This document shows positions 41,397-48,380 of a DNA stretch of 48,380 nucleotides, one piece after another. The stretch comes from Myxococcales bacterium (GTDB lineage Bacteria > Myxococcota_A > Polyangia > Polyangiales > Polyangiaceae). Numbering within the stretch: the stretch's first letter is position 1; every line of letters begins with the position of its first letter. Both the position numbers and the translations under genes were made by a program. The DNA lies in contig JAAFHV010000037.1 in assembly GCA_013297655.1 (NCBI GenBank), positions 1 to 48,380 of the forward strand, in the 5' to 3' direction. The notes beneath the pieces were generated by a model. That model saw nothing but the letters and a program-made list of their open reading frames with translations, did no database searches and was not told the origin of the DNA.

Positions 41397-43595
41397 CTAC
41401 GGGGCGAGCGGGATGTCGGCCACGTCTTTGCCGAGGGCGGAGAGGCGCTGCACCTTGAGGCGGTCTTTGGCCATCGAGTAGACGAGATCGTCCAGGAAGA
41501 CGCTCCGCTCCACCTGCGACGTGGCGCGGCTCCACCACGTGCCGCACCCTACGTTCCCGCCCGCGTGGGCCACGCCGCCGAGTCGCTCGAACCCACGGGT
41601 GACGCCGACGCGGTACACCGAGAGCCCCGAGAACGCCACCGTCGTGCCGCTCACGCCGTCGCCGCCGCCCTCGCACCGGGTGACGGGGAGCGCGAGCAGG
41701 CCGCGCTCGGGGAGGTAGTTGAACGCGAGGTGGTTCGTGGCCGCGGCGGAGCTCGAGCCACGGTCGCCGATCTTCTCGCGGTGGAGGAGCTTGGGCTCGG
41801 TGGGCTTCGTCACGTCGAAGAGCTGGAGCAGGAGTCCGTCGAAGTACGCGTAGTCCCCGTGGTCGTTCGCGTCGAAGCCGACCGAGAGCAGGTGGTCGCG
41901 GTCGATTCGGTGCAAGTACGTGGAAAAGCCCGGGATCTTGAGCTCACCGAGCACCTTGGGGGCGCGCGCGTCGGCGAGATCGATCACGAAGAGCGGGTCC
42001 GTCTTTTTGAACGTGACGAGGTACGCGCGGTCGTCGTCGAAGCGGATGGCGCGCAGATCTTCGCCCTTGGCGAGGTGCTCGAGCGCGCCGACGCGGGCGA
42101 GGTTTCCGTCTGCCCCTTGGCGCAGCACCACGACCTGGCTCTCGACGTTCGGGCTCGGCACGCGCCCGCGGGTGGTCGCGATCCGGAGATCGCCGGCGCG
42201 CTCGTCCATCGCGAAGGGGTTGAGCACGTGGCCGGGCACGGCGCCGCTGCCGAGGTAGCGCGTGGCGTCTGGGCGCGCGCCGACGCGGAGCTTGTGGATC
42301 TCGGTCGCTTCGTCGCCCGAAGCCTCGCTCGAGTACCACATCGCGCTCGTGCGGCGCAGGCGGTGAGTCGCCACGTAGAGGGCGTCGCCGGAGGCGTACA
42401 CGGTGCCGGGGCGGCTCCGGATGGTGGACGTGGTGGCGGGGGCGGTGGCGTCGTTCATGTCGAACGAGACGACGCTGGTGAAGGTGTGCGAACGATCTAA
42501 GCGGCTCTCGAGGAGGCCGGCGCAGAGCTCTTTCGTAGTCCCGAGGTCGGTGATCGTGGGGAGCGAGGTGGACGCGCGAATCACGCGCTCGTTCTTGGCG
42601 CGGAGGGCAAAGAACTTCTTTTGGAGCACCTCCTCGCGGATCCCGCACGCGGGCACGTCGTCGGGCCAGGTCTGCACGGCGTCGTCGGAGAGATCGCCGT
42701 CGGCGACGACCGCGTGGACCGTGGGGCCGATCCTGCGCGCCGTCATCAGGGAGCCGGTGAGGCCGATCGTGCGCACCTTCTTGGGGGCGGCGCGGTCTTT
42801 GAGGTCGAACGTGAGGAGGGTGGTGGAGGTGCCGTCGCCCGCGATTGCGCAGTCGTACCCGTAGGTGCAGCGGTCGACCCCGCGGGCGCTCGAGACGAAG
42901 ACGACCGCGCGGTCTCCCTCGACGACCATGTCGCGAGGGAACCCCGGGAGGCGGGTGACGGACACGGGCTTCGCGGTGAGCGCCTCCACGATCCGGAGCG
43001 CGCCGCCGGCGACCATGTACACGTAGCGGCCGTCGGTTTTGACGATGTCCGGCTCGTCCACGCCCCCGACCTGGACGTTGGTCTTCGAGACGATCGTCGC
43101 GCTGCCGACGGCGGCGCCGTGGCCGATCGTGCCGATCGAGCCGAGGCCGATGCCCTCCCCGTACCCGCCCCCACCCGAGCCGATGCCGTAGAGCGCACAG
43201 TTGCCCTCGCGCAGACAGCGCTCACGCTCTTTACGTTCTGCCTCACGGCGCCGGTCCTCCTCCCAGCACGCGGGCTGCCCGTCGTGCCATTCCTTGTACC
43301 GTGCATCCATTTCGGCCCGCATCGCAGCGATACGGCTCTTGATCATGTCGCTATGCTCGGCGCAGCTCGAGGCGCGGAGCCGCGCGTCCGTGAGGGGGAC
43401 GTTCGGGCGCATCGGGGGCGACTCGGCGCGGGGCGCGGCCGAGGGCGCGGCGGACGCGGGAGCGGCGGCCACGGGCTTCGAGGCGCCGCCGCTCGGGGAC
43501 GGCGCGGAGGGCGCGAGCGGGGAGACGAAGGGGGAGCACGCGACCAGCGCGACGGGGAGCGCGACGGGGAGCGCGAGGAGCCAGCGGAGCTTCAT
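41397..43595 (-). CDS. secreted COG4880-type beta-propeller lipoprotein
   Basis: A 732-residue predicted lipoprotein with lipobox LVAC (Cys20), a P/S/A linker, a coiled-coil Cys-containing segment (SRIAAMRAEMDARYKEW), and a G-rich hinge. It is followed by the C-terminal beta-propeller domain (PF09826-like). The hallmark GGVDEPDIVKTDGRYVYMVA is present, then repeated blades such as AVVADGDLSDDA, TSVVSFDMNDATAP, LVTFKKTDPLFVIDLADARA, FSTYLHRIDRDHLLSVGFDA and VFLDDLVYSMAKDRLKV. Such proteins are exported and of unknown function; some are suspected proteases or copper binders. ATG 43595 starts the signal peptide. Confidence 0.88.
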   Translation of the reverse strand: MKLRWLLALPVALPVALVACSPFVSPLAPSAPSPSGGASKPVAAAPASAAPSAAPRAESPPMRPNVPLTDARLRASSCAEHSDMIKSRIAAMRAEMDARYKEWHDGQPACWEEDRRREAERKERERCLREGNCALYGIGSGGGGYGEGIGLGSIGTIGHGAAVGSATIVSKTNVQVGGVDEPDIVKTDGRYVYMVAGGALRIVEALTAKPVSVTRLPGFPRDMVVEGDRAVVFVSSARGVDRCTYGYDCAIAGDGTSTTLLTFDLKDRAAPKKVRTIGLTGSLMTARRIGPTVHAVVADGDLSDDAVQTWPDDVPACGIREEVLQKKFFALRAKNERVIRASTSLPTITDLGTTKELCAGLLESRLDRSHTFTSVVSFDMNDATAPATTSTIRSRPGTVYASGDALYVATHRLRRTSAMWYSSEASGDEATEIHKLRVGARPDATRYLGSGAVPGHVLNPFAMDERAGDLRIATTRGRVPSPNVESQVVVLRQGADGNLARVGALEHLAKGEDLRAIRFDDDRAYLVTFKKTDPLFVIDLADARAPKVLGELKIPGFSTYLHRIDRDHLLSVGFDANDHGDYAYFDGLLLQLFDVTKPTEPKLLHREKIGDRGSSSAAATNHLAFNYLPERGLLALPVTRCEGGGDGVSGTTVAFSGLSVYRVGVTRGFERLGGVAHAGGNVGCGTWWSRATSQVERSVFLDDLVYSMAKDRLKVQRLSALGKDVADIPLAP

Positions 43596-43893
43596 GGGGG
43601 CCTCCGACCGACGGGGGCCGCACAAGTTCCGCGCGGGGAAAAATGCCGCTGCGGGGGGAAATTTCTAGGGGGGTCGGGGCGCGGCCTCTTCGAATTTTCG
43701 GTACACGTGTCTCACGCCTCGGGCGGCGTAGGCACCACCTCCTCGGGAGAGATCTCAGCGCGCGTATTCGCGTATCCAGAGCCTGCCGATCTTCGGAAAG
43801 GCCAGCAGCCCGCGAGCGCGCATGCGGACCAAGTGCGACGATCGCTGGCGTACGCTTCTGGACGAGCGCGCGGCGCGCCCCTAGAGATCTCTC
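43596..43893. other. divergent intergenic, no gene seen
   Basis: 298 bp between the beta-propeller and lipoprotein genes. No conserved gene or site recognised. Confidence 0.4.
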
Positions 43894-44490
43894 ATGGCAA
43901 GGCACCCCCGCTCCCTCGCGCTCGCCATCGTCGTGTTGGTGGTGGGCGCTTCCGCCGTCGGCTGCGTGCCCCAAACCACCGTCCGCGCGCAAAACGAGCC
44001 CGTGAAGGTCGCCCCGAACGCGGCCACGCTCGTGCTGGTCTATCCCCCCGTTGCGGACGAAGGTGCCCCGGCAATGCCGCTGCTTCAACGCAACGGTCGA
44101 GGGGTGTGGTTTCGCTTCACCGTCGGCACCGCCCAGCCAATCGCCGACCTCGACGCGGGGAAGTACAGCGTCGTTCGACTTCCGCCCGGCGCACATACGA
44201 TCGTCGCAGCCGCGTGGGCCTGCACCGTCGGCGACTGCGGCGTAGCGGTGCTGGACGCGCTCGTTGCGCCCAACAAGCTCTACGTCGTGCGTCTCGGGTT
44301 CAAGCCCCAGGTGACGCTCGAGCCCATCGTCGGATACGACCTCACGGCGCTCTCGCGCTATCAGCGTCTGAGCCTTGATCCGTTTCGCGAGTCTCACTGG
44401 ATCCTCGACTCCGGAAGCCGGAGGCAGATCGTCGCCGACGGCGTCTCCGCCATCCGCCAAAGCGGCCGGAGGACCTTCCTCGCGGACTGA
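43894..44490 (+). CDS. lipoprotein, unknown function
   Basis: A 198-residue predicted lipoprotein (lipobox AVGC, Cys24), then a single beta-rich domain: VKVAPNAATLVLVYPPVADE, GVWFRFTVGTAQPIADLDAG, KYSVVRLPPGAHTIVAAAWA and NKLYVVRLGFKPQVTLEPI. The SVVRLPPGAHTIVA segment is like the 'PxGxH' turn of small DUF2846-like periplasmic domains, and this may be a distant member. A CTVGDC pair might form a disulphide. Stop is followed at once by non-conserved sequence. Confidence 0.72.
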   Translation: MARHPRSLALAIVVLVVGASAVGCVPQTTVRAQNEPVKVAPNAATLVLVYPPVADEGAPAMPLLQRNGRGVWFRFTVGTAQPIADLDAGKYSVVRLPPGAHTIVAAAWACTVGDCGVAVLDALVAPNKLYVVRLGFKPQVTLEPIVGYDLTALSRYQRLSLDPFRESHWILDSGSRRQIVADGVSAIRQSGRRTFLAD

Positions 44491-44830
44491 AGCTGAGCAC
44501 GGTTGCACCTTCGCGATCGACGCCACGTGACGATCGAGCAGCACGAGCATGCGCCGGTACGCGTTGTCCATCGCGACGAGAGCGGCCACCTCGACGGGCT
44601 TGCCGAGGAAGGGGAGAGCCCGCCTCACGCCGCACGCGTGGCTGTTCATCGCGGCGTACTCCGGATCCGCCTCCGGCAAGAGCTTGGTCGCGGTCGGGAG
44701 CGCGAGGTCGTCGAACGTCTGCGTTCTGCTGCTGGCGATATGAGTAAGCGCGCAGCGCGCCCGAATACGCCTGTCAGCAGCGACGGTGAGTCGGGGCTCT
44801 GGAATCTCAGGGCAAGGCGCGCTCTCGAGA
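44491..44830. other. intergenic with protein-like fragment on minus strand
   Basis: 340 bp with no complete gene. On the minus strand about 44500-44730 reads FDDLALPTATKLLPEADPEY, then ACGVRRALPFLGKPVEVAAL and AMDNAYRRMLVLLDRHVASI. Third-position GC is strong, as in real genes here, but it has no valid end other than overlapping the lipoprotein gene antisense, so it is probably a truncated remnant. Confidence 0.35.
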
Positions 44831-45364
44831 TTAAGGAGAGGCAGCACCTTCGCTCCACGGAATGGCCCCGATCTCGAGGAACATGGGCACCGGCTCAGGG
44901 CGGTCCCCAAGCTGACCTTGGAGCACTTCCAGCACCGTGAATCCGTACCGCTGATAGAACGAGATGGCTTGTGGCTTCGCGTCCACCACGACACCGATGC
45001 ACCCGAATTCGTCGGCCATCGAGCGAGCGAGCACGAGCACGGCCTTGAGAAGCGTGAGCCCAACTCGCCGTCCTTGTGCCCTCTTGTCGACCGCCAGCCG
45101 AGCGAGTCGCAGCACCGGCAACGGGTAGCGAGGCAACCGGCCCTGCTTCGCGGGCGGTAGGTCCTGCACCTCGATCTGCGCTGGGGAAACCGTGGCGAAC
45201 CCGAGCAGCGCTCCGTCCTCTTCCGCCACGTAGGTGGTTCCGACGTGGTGCTTGAACTGGTTCTGCCCCGCGAAGCGCCGGAAGAATCGATCGAGGTCCA
45301 CGTCACCGCTCTCAAAGGAGTTGCGATCGTCCTGCGGTCGAAGCTTTCGAACGGCGAGCGCCAT
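44831..45364 (-). CDS. GNAT-type toxin (TacT-like)
   Basis: A 177-residue acetyltransferase of the toxin type. The start ALAVRKLRPQDDRNSFESGD is typical of the AtaT/TacT-like toxins that acetylate aminoacyl-tRNA. CoA-binding motif A is LARLAVDKRAQGRRVGLTLL (about 86-105), motif B is AISFYQRYGFTVLEV. It starts 1 nt after the stop codon of the RHH antitoxin, forming a two-gene module. Toxicity is inferred from family and gene order. Confidence 0.88.
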   Translation of the reverse strand: MALAVRKLRPQDDRNSFESGDVDLDRFFRRFAGQNQFKHHVGTTYVAEEDGALLGFATVSPAQIEVQDLPPAKQGRLPRYPLPVLRLARLAVDKRAQGRRVGLTLLKAVLVLARSMADEFGCIGVVVDAKPQAISFYQRYGFTVLEVLQGQLGDRPEPVPMFLEIGAIPWSEGAASP

Positions 45365-45365
45365 T

Positions 45366-45635
45366 CTACTTCCCGAAGAGCGCGCGCATGGCCTTCGTGG
45401 GTCGACGGGGCTTGGTGACGCGCCCCAGGATCTCCAGTCCGCTCTCCTGTGACACGACCAGCCGAGCCGGGATGATCACATCCAGGGGCAGTTCGCGGAG
45501 CGCCTGCAGATGATGGAGCAACGCTTCCTCGATGAGATACGCCTTCTTGAGGCCGTGCGCTTCGGCGTACCGTTCGAGCGCGTCTTTGGTCGAGTCGGAA
45601 ATGAACGCTGAAACCTGTGTCTGACCGGCCGGCAT
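45366..45635 (-). CDS. ribbon-helix-helix antitoxin
   Basis: An 89-residue DUF1778/RHH-type antitoxin partner for the GNAT toxin. The N-terminal QTQVSAFISDSTKDALERYA and GLKKAYLIEEALLHHLQALR give the strand-helix-helix DNA-binding fold. The C-terminal RVTKPRRPTKAMRALFGK is the toxin-neutralising tail. ATG 45635 is chosen because the upstream extension is not conserved-looking. Direct repeats overlapping the start codon probably form its operator. Confidence 0.85.
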   Translation of the reverse strand: MPAGQTQVSAFISDSTKDALERYAEAHGLKKAYLIEEALLHHLQALRELPLDVIIPARLVVSQESGLEILGRVTKPRRPTKAMRALFGK

Positions 45636-45650
45636 GTAGAAAAATGTAGA
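45634..45650. promoter_or_regulatory. possible RHH operator, direct repeats
   Basis: ATGTAGA at 45634-45640 and again at 45644-45650, exactly 10 bp (one helical turn) apart. One copy overlaps the antitoxin start codon, a typical place for an autoregulatory RHH operator. Confidence 0.5.
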
Positions 45651-46213
45651 CGAGCACCCGCCGCTGTCAAGGCGTGGCGGGTCGGCGGGCGACGACCCAC
45701 GCACCACACGTCCCGTGCAGCGCATCGCCGAGAGGCGCCGGGGGCACCCCTGCGGGGGCGTGTTGGGCGCTCAGGCCAGCGGCACCTCCGCCACTGTCGA
45801 AGTCGCCTGTCATTGCCGACCGCTTCGAGGCGTAGGTGGCTCGACTTCGGCATCGAGGCATCCATCGTCGAACAAGATCCGCGGTCGACCGTCAGCAAAG
45901 ACCTCACCGATGACCCTCGGTCGGTCGCCGCGCAGGGCTCTCGGGTGCCGGGAACGTGCCTGGAGCCACGCTCGCGAGGGATTCGAAAGCCCGGATGGGC
46001 GCCTGCTCGTCGCGCTCTCAGCGCGGCCGCGAGGCGTTCGATGTGGCGCGTCGTTTACCGGGGCGTGCTAAGCCCCGCGAACGGCCGTGGAAATCGACGA
46101 CGTTCCTGGACTCGCGCACGAGGCGCCGGTTCACGTCGCCGAGATGTATCCCAGGTTCGTGACTCTGCGTCGACGTGGTGTACATAGGTCGCACTCTTGA
46201 AGGAGGCTTCCCC
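45651..46213. other. intergenic, possible remnant on minus strand
   Basis: About 560 bp without an assigned gene. On the minus strand 45831-45950 reads GDRPRVIGEVFADGRPRILF, then DDGCLDAEVEPPTPRSGRQ and a stop; it looks like a C-terminal protein fragment with no matching start. No other feature recognised apart from the AGGAGG serving the next gene. Confidence 0.3.
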
Positions 46214-46726
46214 TTGGACAGTGTGGAAAATCTAGACGGCCGAGAAACAACGAACGCTAACGTGATCACAAGGGCAAAAGCTCTCCTCGTGCTCGCTCTC
46301 TTGAGCGCTTGCGGCGCGTCCACCGTGACCGAGCCCCTCGGCAGCGACGGCGGAGCCATCCTCGACTCCGCAGCGGGCACAGCGCCGAGCGACGGTGCCT
46401 CGGTGGGAGACGGGCCCGACGTATCGATCGACGCGGGAGCCATCGACGCCCCCGCGGACGGGCGCACCCGGCCGCTCCGCGTCGACGGCAACCCTCAAGC
46501 GCCGCGTAGCTGCAACGCCCTGTGCGGGGAGCGCGGGCTTATATGTAAAGGGGATCCCCAGTTGGGGAACTCCGGAGCGGGTGGGCTCGTGATGACATTC
46601 GGCAGCGACGGAGGAGAGCCCTGCACCCAAGTAGGCTACTGCGACTCTACCCCAGCGGCACGCTCAGACTGCTCCCGCACCCCCGGGTTCCACCCGCTCG
46701 TCTCGTATTATTGCCTTTGTTACTAA
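46214..46726 (+). CDS. small Cys-rich lipoprotein with TTG start
   Basis: A 170-residue predicted lipoprotein. TTG 46214 is supported by a perfect AGGAGG 7 nt upstream (46201-46206), whereas GTG 46262 just before the hydrophobic stretch has none. This leaves a long N-region before the signal core (AKALLVLALLSAC, lipobox LSAC at Cys36). The D/A/S/G-rich linker is followed by a small domain with about nine cysteines (SCNALCGERGLICKG, EPCTQVGYCDST, YYCLCY). Function unknown. Confidence 0.7.
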   Translation: MDSVENLDGRETTNANVITRAKALLVLALLSACGASTVTEPLGSDGGAILDSAAGTAPSDGASVGDGPDVSIDAGAIDAPADGRTRPLRVDGNPQAPRSCNALCGERGLICKGDPQLGNSGAGGLVMTFGSDGGEPCTQVGYCDSTPAARSDCSRTPGFHPLVSYYCLCY

Positions 46727-47021
46727 CGCCAGCACAGGCGGGTGGCCTGAACCGTTCCTCGAGAATTCTTGGAGACGAGACCGTTTGGGAGAAAGCTGTC
46801 CCAATTCCCATTCCCCTCGATCACGATCGAGCCGTAACCGCTGCGGTCGCGAAGAAGAGCGCGCCGCCCGCCGCGGCGGGCCATTTTGACCGACACTGTC
46901 GCGAGGAATCAAAGCTTGTGCGGCGTACCTCGCTCCCCTGTCGCACTCTCGAAGAGCACGACGATCTCGGATAAACCAGCGTCGAGGCCGCGCAACGTGA
47001 GCGGCTGGCCTCCGCCTGGAT
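46727..47021. other. convergent intergenic with short palindrome
   Basis: 295 bp between convergent genes. GCCCGCCG-CGGCGGGC at 46866-46881 is a perfect 16-bp palindrome followed by ATTTTG, a possible terminator for either gene. On the minus strand 46909-47030 reads LNPGGGQPLTLRGLDAGLSE, then IVVLFESATGERGTPHKL and a stop, a protein-like fragment overlapping the end of the next gene in another frame. Confidence 0.35.
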
Positions 47022-47606
47022 TCAACGCGAGCGTTCGAGCGCGTCGAGGAACGCGAGCGTGCTTTCGAGGCCCTTCGCGTAGGAGACGTCGGTGCGCTGT
47101 CGGCAGTTGTAGTCTTGGCCGAAGTATTCGGTCCGCGTGCCGGAGCGGGTCACGATGAGGCTCACCGCGGGGCCGTCGTTGGCGCACGGCGTGGGCATGG
47201 GTACCTGCCGCACCTGCGCGAGGAGCGCGGAGAGATTTTGGGCCTCCGCGGGCTCGAGGACGAAGGTGCTCGCGCTGTCTTCGCGGGTGACGGTCACGGA
47301 CGTGGGCGAGGGGGCGAACGTGAACGCTCGTGTGTTGCCCCCGCCGGGGGGAGCGCCCAGGGTGCCGCCCTTGATCGTGATCTCCGTCGCCGCCGCGAAG
47401 ATGCCGGGATCGGGATCGGGCTCGGGCAGGCTCGGAGGGCCGGACGGCTTCGTCGGCGGGGTCTCGGCCGAGGCCCCGGGCACACTGCCCGGAGAGCCAG
47501 GCTCGCTCGTGGCGGCGGGCGGAGTGGGCGCCGGGCTCGGGTCCGCCACGATGCCTCCACACGCCGACACCACGACCGCTACGCCCAGGATGTGCCAATT
47601 CCGCAT
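47022..47606 (-). CDS. lipoprotein, unknown function
   Basis: A 194-residue predicted lipoprotein (lipobox VVSAC, Cys16), with a P/S/T/A-rich linker to about residue 65. The rest is a single domain: IKGGTLGAPPGGGNTRAFTF, STFVLEPAEAQNLSALLAQV, VSLIVTRSGTRTEYFGQDYN, ending in a helix LESTLAFLDALERSR. Two cysteines (TPCANDG, YNCRQRT) probably pair. No family recognised. ATG 47606 gives the signal peptide; the much longer open frame is Arg-rich upstream and rejected. Confidence 0.75.
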   Translation of the reverse strand: MRNWHILGVAVVVSACGGIVADPSPAPTPPAATSEPGSPGSVPGASAETPPTKPSGPPSLPEPDPDPGIFAAATEITIKGGTLGAPPGGGNTRAFTFAPSPTSVTVTREDSASTFVLEPAEAQNLSALLAQVRQVPMPTPCANDGPAVSLIVTRSGTRTEYFGQDYNCRQRTDVSYAKGLESTLAFLDALERSR

Positions 47607-47861
47607 GCCATCCCCTAGGCAAGCCGCGATCCAATGCAATTGGCGCGATTTCGCGAGTGTATCGTGTGCCCTCGTGTGCCTGTGGACGGAGTTCGGGTGC
47701 GGTTGTCGCGGCGCTCCTCGAGCTGGCCGAGCTCTGCTCGTCCTCGGTCCGTCGCGCGATCCGCTCGGAGCGGACGCGTTGGCCATTTCGAGCACGATCG
47801 CGCTCGTCGAGAAGGCAGCAGCACACGACGACGACGCTTCGTCGCGTGGTATTGCTCTCGC

Positions 47862-48380
47862 ATGCCGCTCGAGCAGACAAAAACGTCGATGTCGTTTGCC
47901 TTTGCCGCATGCGGGCTTGCGCTTTGTGCGGTGGTCGCCTGCGGGTCGACGAGCCAGGGCCTCGATGCCGGCGTCGAAGAGGCGGGGGCTTCCGACACGG
48001 GGATCGCGGACGTCGTGGCCTCGGACGCTTCGTCGCGCGACGCAGCCAATGCGGACGGTGCATTCGTGCCCAAGTCGAGAGTCATCGTCCGAATGAACGG
48101 TGGCGCGGCCGCCGACTGTGCAACCGTTCCGTCGGTGGCTATCGGGGACTTTGGGGACGCCACCATGGGGGTCGCCCCGACCCCGGTCGAAGACGGAGAA
48201 CGCCAAGCCGGCAAAGTCGTCACCATTCAGTGTCGAGTTGCTCCGGACGGAAGTGGATACGCGTTCGAAGGCAACGTGGCTGTCGATGGAGACGTCACGC
48301 TCTCCCTTCGAGGAGCTCTCGACACCGGGGGCAAGGGAAATGCGACCGCGTTCTCGCTCAAACGGTCGGTGGCTGGACGT
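47862..48380 (+). CDS. lipoprotein gene, cut by window end
   Basis: An open frame of 173 codons without a stop to the last base. ATG 47862 (or ATG 47889) begins a signal peptide, MSFAFAACGLALCAVVAC from the second start, lipobox AVVAC. Then comes a D/A/S-rich linker (SDTGIADVVASDASSRDAAN) typical of the lipoproteins in this window, and a beta-rich part VPKSRVIVRMNGGAAADCAT with later GYAFEGNVAVDGDVTLSLRG. The C-terminus lies outside the window. Function unknown. Confidence 0.72.
   Translation, partial: MPLEQTKTSMSFAFAACGLALCAVVACGSTSQGLDAGVEEAGASDTGIADVVASDASSRDAANADGAFVPKSRVIVRMNGGAAADCATVPSVAIGDFGDATMGVAPTPVEDGERQAGKVVTIQCRVAPDGSGYAFEGNVAVDGDVTLSLRGALDTGGKGNATAFSLKRSVAGR

Noticed and set aside
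43351-45657. 768-codon open frame on the minus strand
   Set aside because: It crosses three real genes in other frames; only the short segment near 44500-44730 looks protein-like and is reported separately as a remnant.
1-48380. tRNA, rRNA or CRISPR features
   Set aside because: Scanned for T-loop GGTTCRA-type motifs, rRNA-like conserved blocks and regularly spaced repeats; none convincing.

Overview
The window is high-GC DNA with strong third-position GC bias and looks like a chromosomal piece of a large-genome myxobacterium (Myxococcota, probably Polyangia). The grounds are indirect: at least thirteen predicted lipoproteins with D/T/S/P-rich linkers, a secreted COG4880-type beta-propeller, a Uma2-family protein, a PilD-type prepilin peptidase, a sigma-54 activator without a classical sensor domain, and long spurious antisense frames typical of very GC-rich genomes. 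No rRNA, tRNA or CRISPR array was seen.

Layout. 1-2.4 kb: a TetR regulator with a perfect palindromic operator, next to the wreck of a DHA2-type MFS efflux pump, then a UPRTase-like phosphoribosyltransferase. 3-5.5 kb: citrate synthase and a Cys-rich Sel1-repeat lipoprotein. 5.8-10.6 kb: two RlaP-like (COG3541-type) nucleotidyltransferases flanking a divergently oriented metzincin lipoprotein, then a TPR lipoprotein. 10.6-18.3 kb: prepilin peptidase, a large Cys-rich duplicated-domain lipoprotein with a strong terminator, RecD2 helicase, a membrane protein plus polysaccharide deacetylase pair, and a Uma2 protein. 18.3-23.1 kb: an orphan histidine kinase and a DUF924 protein, separated by an atypical 2.5-kb segment bounded by 33-bp direct repeats. 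23.2-28.3 kb: a divergent AraC/GNAT pair with tandem operator-like repeats and several uncharacterised genes. 28.5-31.2 kb: a lipoprotein, and a YiaA-domain mini-operon divergent from a sigma-54 activator.

31.2-35.3 kb is a decay zone: an antitoxin whose Doc toxin is truncated, a clipped IS66-type OrfA, a 5'-truncated SnoaL-like gene, and a short dispersed repeat lying on a breakpoint. 35.3-41.4 kb carries a PheS-like class II ligase fused to an FDX-ACB domain, several unknown genes, and an F1-alpha-like protein with a destroyed P-loop. 41.4-48.4 kb holds the beta-propeller lipoprotein, a GNAT/RHH toxin-antitoxin pair, more lipoproteins, and a lipoprotein gene running off the right end.

Most genes are single units on alternating strands with little operon structure. 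The best candidates for unexplained biology are the paired nucleotidyltransferases around the metzincin, the direct-repeat-bounded island, the P-loop-less F1-alpha homologue, the PheS-like ligase, and the YiaA/mini-membrane-protein/sigma-54 activator locus. All functional calls come from reading motifs by eye; no database search was run.
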